From contig NZ_CAACVB010000019.1 in assembly GCF_900659635.1 (NCBI RefSeq), positions 1 through 61,052 of the forward strand: 61,052 nt of DNA. Reading direction: 5' to 3'. Each line of letters opens with the position of its first letter. Positions within the stretch are counted from its first letter, which is position 1. Below are positions 58,560-61,052 of this stretch, piece by piece. Origin of the DNA: Actinomadura roseirufa (GTDB lineage Bacteria > Actinomycetota > Actinomycetes > Streptosporangiales > Streptosporangiaceae). Made by a program: the position numbers and the translations under genes. The notes beneath the pieces are model-generated. The model saw nothing but the letters and a program-made list of their open reading frames with translations. It was not told the DNA's origin and did no database searches.

Positions 58560-59525
58560 TCAGTCCCGGTCGCGAGGCTCCACGGTGAGGATGAGCTTGC
58601 CGGTCGTCCGGCGGGCGAGGAGATCCGTGTGCGCCTGGGCGGCGGCCGACAGCGGGTACTCGGCGCCCACCTGCGGCCTGATCTGCCCGGCGGCGGCCAG
58701 GCGGAGCAGTTCGCGGAGCGGTTCCCCGGCGGCACCGGACTCCTTCAGAAGCGGGGCCAGCCACAGACCGCCCAGGAGAGTGCTGTGCATGGTGAGACGG
58801 CCCGGGTCGACCGTCGGCACGCCCGTCCCCGCCGACGCTCCGTAGGTGATGACGCGCCCGAAGCTCGCGAGCGCGTCCAGGGCCTGGTCGAGCACCGCCC
58901 CGCCGATCGCGTCCAGCACGACGTCGACGCCGCGGCCCTCGTTGGCGTCCAGGACCCGCTCCCGGTAGCCGTCGGCCGCTCCGTCGACCGCCGCGTCGGC
59001 ACCCAGCTCCAGCGCCAGGGCCCGTTTGTCCTCGGTCGACGCCGTGGCGATGACCCGCCCGGCGCCGAGCCGTTTCGCCAGCTGGACCGCCAGCGAGCCG
59101 ACCCCGCCCGCGGCGGCGTTGACCACCACGGTCTCCCCGGCGCCCACCCGCGCCGCCGAACGCAGCAGATGCCAGGCGGTCAGCCCCTGGACCAGGAGCG
59201 CCGCGGCCTCGCCCGCGCCGACGCCCTCCGGGACCTCGACCAGGTCACGGACGGGGACGGCGGCCTTGGACGCGTAGCCCCCGGCGGTCAGGTACCCGAG
59301 CACGCGCCGCCCGTCGCCGGTCCGGCCGACGACCTCCATGCCGGGCACGTGCGGAAGCGATTCGGGAGGGGCGTACTGCCCGGCGACGGTCAGAATGTCC
59401 GCGAAGTTGACCCCCGCGGCCTCGACCTCGACCAGAACCTCGCCGTCCTCCGGCGCGGGGTCGGGCCGCTCGACCTCGGCCAGCACCTCCGGGCCGCCGA
59501 ACTCGTCGAACTCTATGGCGCGCAT
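58560..59525 (-). CDS. Quinone-oxidoreductase-like MDR enzyme
   Basis: A 321-residue medium-chain reductase of the zinc-free QOR type: MRAIEFDEFGGPEVLAEVER, GVNFADILTVAGQY, nucleotide motif VVVNAAAGGVGSLAVQLAKR, and a C-terminal HTDLLARRTTGKLIL. It reduces quinones or enoyl substrates with NADPH. The ATG at 59525 has GGAGAG upstream; an ATG at 59537 is less likely. Divergent from a LysR gene that may control it. Confidence 0.9.
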   Translation of the reverse strand: MRAIEFDEFGGPEVLAEVERPDPAPEDGEVLVEVEAAGVNFADILTVAGQYAPPESLPHVPGMEVVGRTGDGRRVLGYLTAGGYASKAAVPVRDLVEVPEGVGAGEAAALLVQGLTAWHLLRSAARVGAGETVVVNAAAGGVGSLAVQLAKRLGAGRVIATASTEDKRALALELGADAAVDGAADGYRERVLDANEGRGVDVVLDAIGGAVLDQALDALASFGRVITYGASAGTGVPTVDPGRLTMHSTLLGGLWLAPLLKESGAAGEPLRELLRLAAAGQIRPQVGAEYPLSAAAQAHTDLLARRTTGKLILTVEPRDRD

Positions 59526-59650
59526 CGGCTCTCCCATGATGTCGATCAGAACGTTCCCACCAGGCTAGGAAGACGCTCACCGGCCGACCATCCGTGATCG
59601 CCGATGCTGCCGGGACCGTCCATGAACGCCGCTCATATACCCTTCCGGAC

Positions 59651-60556
59651 ATGAGCGGCCGAGATCTGACGGCGAGTGAACTGCGCATCCTCGTCGCCAT
59701 CGACCGGACGGAGAGCTTCTCGGCCGCCGCCCGGGAGCTCGGCCTCACCCAGTCGGCGGTCTCGCACGCGGTCGGCGGGGCCGAGCGCAAGATCGGGGCG
59801 GTGCTGTTCCGCCGTGACCGCGGCGGCGCGCGGCCGACCGCGGCGGGCGCCGCGGCGATCGGGCACGCCCGGCGCGTCCTGCGGCTGCTGGACACGATGA
59901 AACAGGAGGCCCGCGCCGCCTTGGCGGGCGAGATGACCGGTACCGTCCGGGTCGCGGCCTTCCGTGGCGCCGCGTTCAATCTCCTCCCCGGGGTACTGGC
60001 CCGGTTCGGACGGCGTCATCCCCGTATCACCGTGGACGTCAGTGTCGTCCGGGAGACCGGGCAGGGCGTCCCCGGGCAGGTCCGCGACGGTCATGCCGAC
60101 CTGGGCATCGCCACCCTCTTCGCCCCGGTCGACGACCTGGTCGGCAAGCTCCTGTTCGACGACCCGTACGTGCTGGTCTACCCGGCCGGGCACCCGGACC
60201 CGTACAGCCTCCCCTCCATCCACTGGAACGAACGCGCGTCGTCCGAGACCGAGAGCTGGTGCGCCCGGCAGACCTGGCTCTCCACCAGCGACATCCGCGT
60301 GGAGGACGACGGCGTGGCCATGTCCATGGTCGGCCACGGTCTCGGCACCGCGGTCGTGCCCCGCATGTCCTTCGCCTGCGCGCCGCCCAAGGTCGCGATG
60401 CGGCAGCTGGGGCCCGACGCTCCCGTCCGCCGGGTCGGATACGTCATCACCCCCGAGATGCTCGGCTCGGCGGCGGTCCGCGCGCTGATCTCCGAACTTC
60501 GCGCGCAGATCCCGGCGACGGCCCTCGCCCCCGTCCCGGAGCGCCGACCGAGCTGA
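59651..60556 (+). CDS. LysR-family regulator
   Basis: 301 residues: ASELRILVAIDRTESFSAAA, RELGLTQSAVSHAVGGAERK is the helix-turn-helix; the effector domain begins GTVRVAAFRGAAFNLLPGVL. There is no ribosome binding site; TATACC lies 11-16 bases ahead of the ATG, so a leaderless transcript is possible. Divergent from the quinone oxidoreductase gene. Confidence 0.9.
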   Translation: MSGRDLTASELRILVAIDRTESFSAAARELGLTQSAVSHAVGGAERKIGAVLFRRDRGGARPTAAGAAAIGHARRVLRLLDTMKQEARAALAGEMTGTVRVAAFRGAAFNLLPGVLARFGRRHPRITVDVSVVRETGQGVPGQVRDGHADLGIATLFAPVDDLVGKLLFDDPYVLVYPAGHPDPYSLPSIHWNERASSETESWCARQTWLSTSDIRVEDDGVAMSMVGHGLGTAVVPRMSFACAPPKVAMRQLGPDAPVRRVGYVITPEMLGSAAVRALISELRAQIPATALAPVPERRPS

Positions 60557-60755
60557 AACGGCGCCTTTCTCTAAACAGGCTGGTCAACCGGGCCTCGGTC
60601 GTCGTTCACGGGCTCGCGGTGGACGCGGCCACGAGTGCGGCCCGCGGGTGCTGTCCGGCTCTCACGGAAAGAGAATTCGTGAATGTGGCTTGACGATTCC
60701 CACTCGGCCGTGCGATGATTTCCTTGGGATTGAGGTTGACAGATTAAATAGCGTG

Positions 60756-60785
60756 TGGACAATCGTTTGTGTTTAGTCCTATGCT
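60756..60785 (+). promoter_or_regulatory. Promoter of the rpoB copy
   Basis: TGGACA (60756-60761), an 18-base spacer and TATGCT (60780-60785) match a sigma-70-type promoter at 9 of 12 consensus positions. An upstream TTGACA lies at 60736-60741. They sit in the 330-base gap 60557-60886, which contains no rplL or other gene. The transcript leader would be about 95 bases. Confidence 0.55.
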
Positions 60786-60886
60786 GCCCTTCCGCGCTCG
60801 TCCTCGGCATCCCGTCCTTTCGTATCGGCCGTGCTGCCGTCCGGCGTGCGTGTTCAGTCGGCCGCGAGCCCTCGGAAGGACATCTG

Positions 60887-61052
60887 TTGGCAGCCTCGCG
60901 CTACGCCTCTCCCGCACTCACCGGTCCCCGTCACGTCTCCTTCGCGCGCATCGAGGAGCCGCTCGAAGTCCCGGACCTCCTTGCTCTGCAGACCAACTCG
61001 TTCGACTGGCTGCTGGGCAATGAGAGGTGGAAGGCCCGGGTCGAGGCGGCCC
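60887..61052 (+). CDS. rpoB: RNA polymerase beta subunit, 5' end only, probably a second copy
   Basis: From a TTG at 60887 (GAAGGA box 6 bases upstream) the frame reads [20 protein letters not shown], then [20 protein letters not shown], the conserved N-terminus of actinomycete RpoB. The frame runs off the window end after 55 codons. Housekeeping rpoB in actinomycetes follows rplJ-rplL; here a LysR gene and an intergenic gap precede it. Several Streptosporangiales carry two rpoB copies, one linked to rifampicin tolerance and secondary metabolism. Whether this is that paralogue needs the rest of the gene. Confidence 0.9.
   Translation, partial: MAASRYASPALTGPRHVSFARIEEPLEVPDLLALQTNSFDWLLGNERWKARVEAA

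Noticed and set aside
1..61052. CRISPR arrays, restriction or toxin-antitoxin defence islands, large biosynthetic enzymes
   Set aside because: No regularly spaced repeats, no Cas, polyketide or NRPS-like proteins seen on either strand. The tandem repeats present are single duplications inside genes.

Overview
This is GC-rich actinomycete DNA with a strong G/C bias at third codon positions and many GTG and TTG starts. Gene content (actinomycete gas vesicle cluster, WYL and XRE/DUF5753 regulators, DUF6879) and what looks like a second rpoB outside the ribosomal-protein operon suggest a Streptosporangiales member such as Actinomadura or Nonomuraea. The genus is an inference. The window is accessory chromosome: about 20 regulators, five MFS exporters, an ABC-F protein, an MMPL transporter, a UvrA-like resistance ATPase, several decayed genes and few central-metabolism genes.

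1-15 kb: transposase and integrase remnants; divergent ArsR/MFS; divergent TetR/ABC-F; an MFS exporter; an alpha/beta hydrolase beside a NIPSNAP protein; two truncated genes around a perfect palindrome; a DHA2 exporter; a biotin locus in decay (bioA with an internal deletion and frameshift, bioB reduced to its two ends) next to a broken Tn3 transposase; a WYL regulator divergent from a winged-helix protein; a GNAT enzyme; tRNA-Arg(CCG) and a damaged tRNA-like sequence.

15-28 kb: MerR with a zinc-ribbon tail divergent from an exporter carrying a 30-bp in-frame duplication; a benzaldehyde-dehydrogenase-like ALDH; then a gas vesicle operon on the minus strand (small Ala/Lys-rich gene, gvpA-F-G-O-J-L-S-K) back to back with an Mnh/Mrp-type cation/proton antiporter operon on the plus strand (mnhE-F-G, mbhD-like, mbhE-mnhB fusion, mnhC, mnhD). 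Two GTTT-N14-GGGTA promoter matches of the actinomycete SigB type precede gvpA and the Ala/Lys-rich gene, so the block reads as a stress or osmotic-response island. mnhB carries a one-base frameshift.

28-39 kb: cell envelope. A VanR/VanS-like two-component pair is flanked by two minus-strand peptidase genes (a serine beta-lactamase-fold hydrolase and a VanY-type D,D-carboxypeptidase). Both peptidase genes are preceded by copies of the same 69-bp element, a candidate shared operator. Next come an MMPL transporter with its own NarL-type two-component system and a second serine hydrolase that looks leaderless.

39-61 kb: TetR divergent from a UvrA-like drug-resistance ATPase; a PPOX-like protein divergent from a second WYL regulator; FAD monooxygenase with LysR; a small protein/DUF6879/XRE triad; two small unknown proteins; MarR, MFS, ArsR-type, MBL-fold, LysR, DJ-1, GlxA-type, OhrR-like, TetR, DUF1330, a coiled-coil membrane protein, a quinone-oxidoreductase-like enzyme and a LysR. 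The last 166 bases are the 5' end of rpoB from a TTG start. It lacks rplJ/rplL upstream, which points to a paralogous copy.
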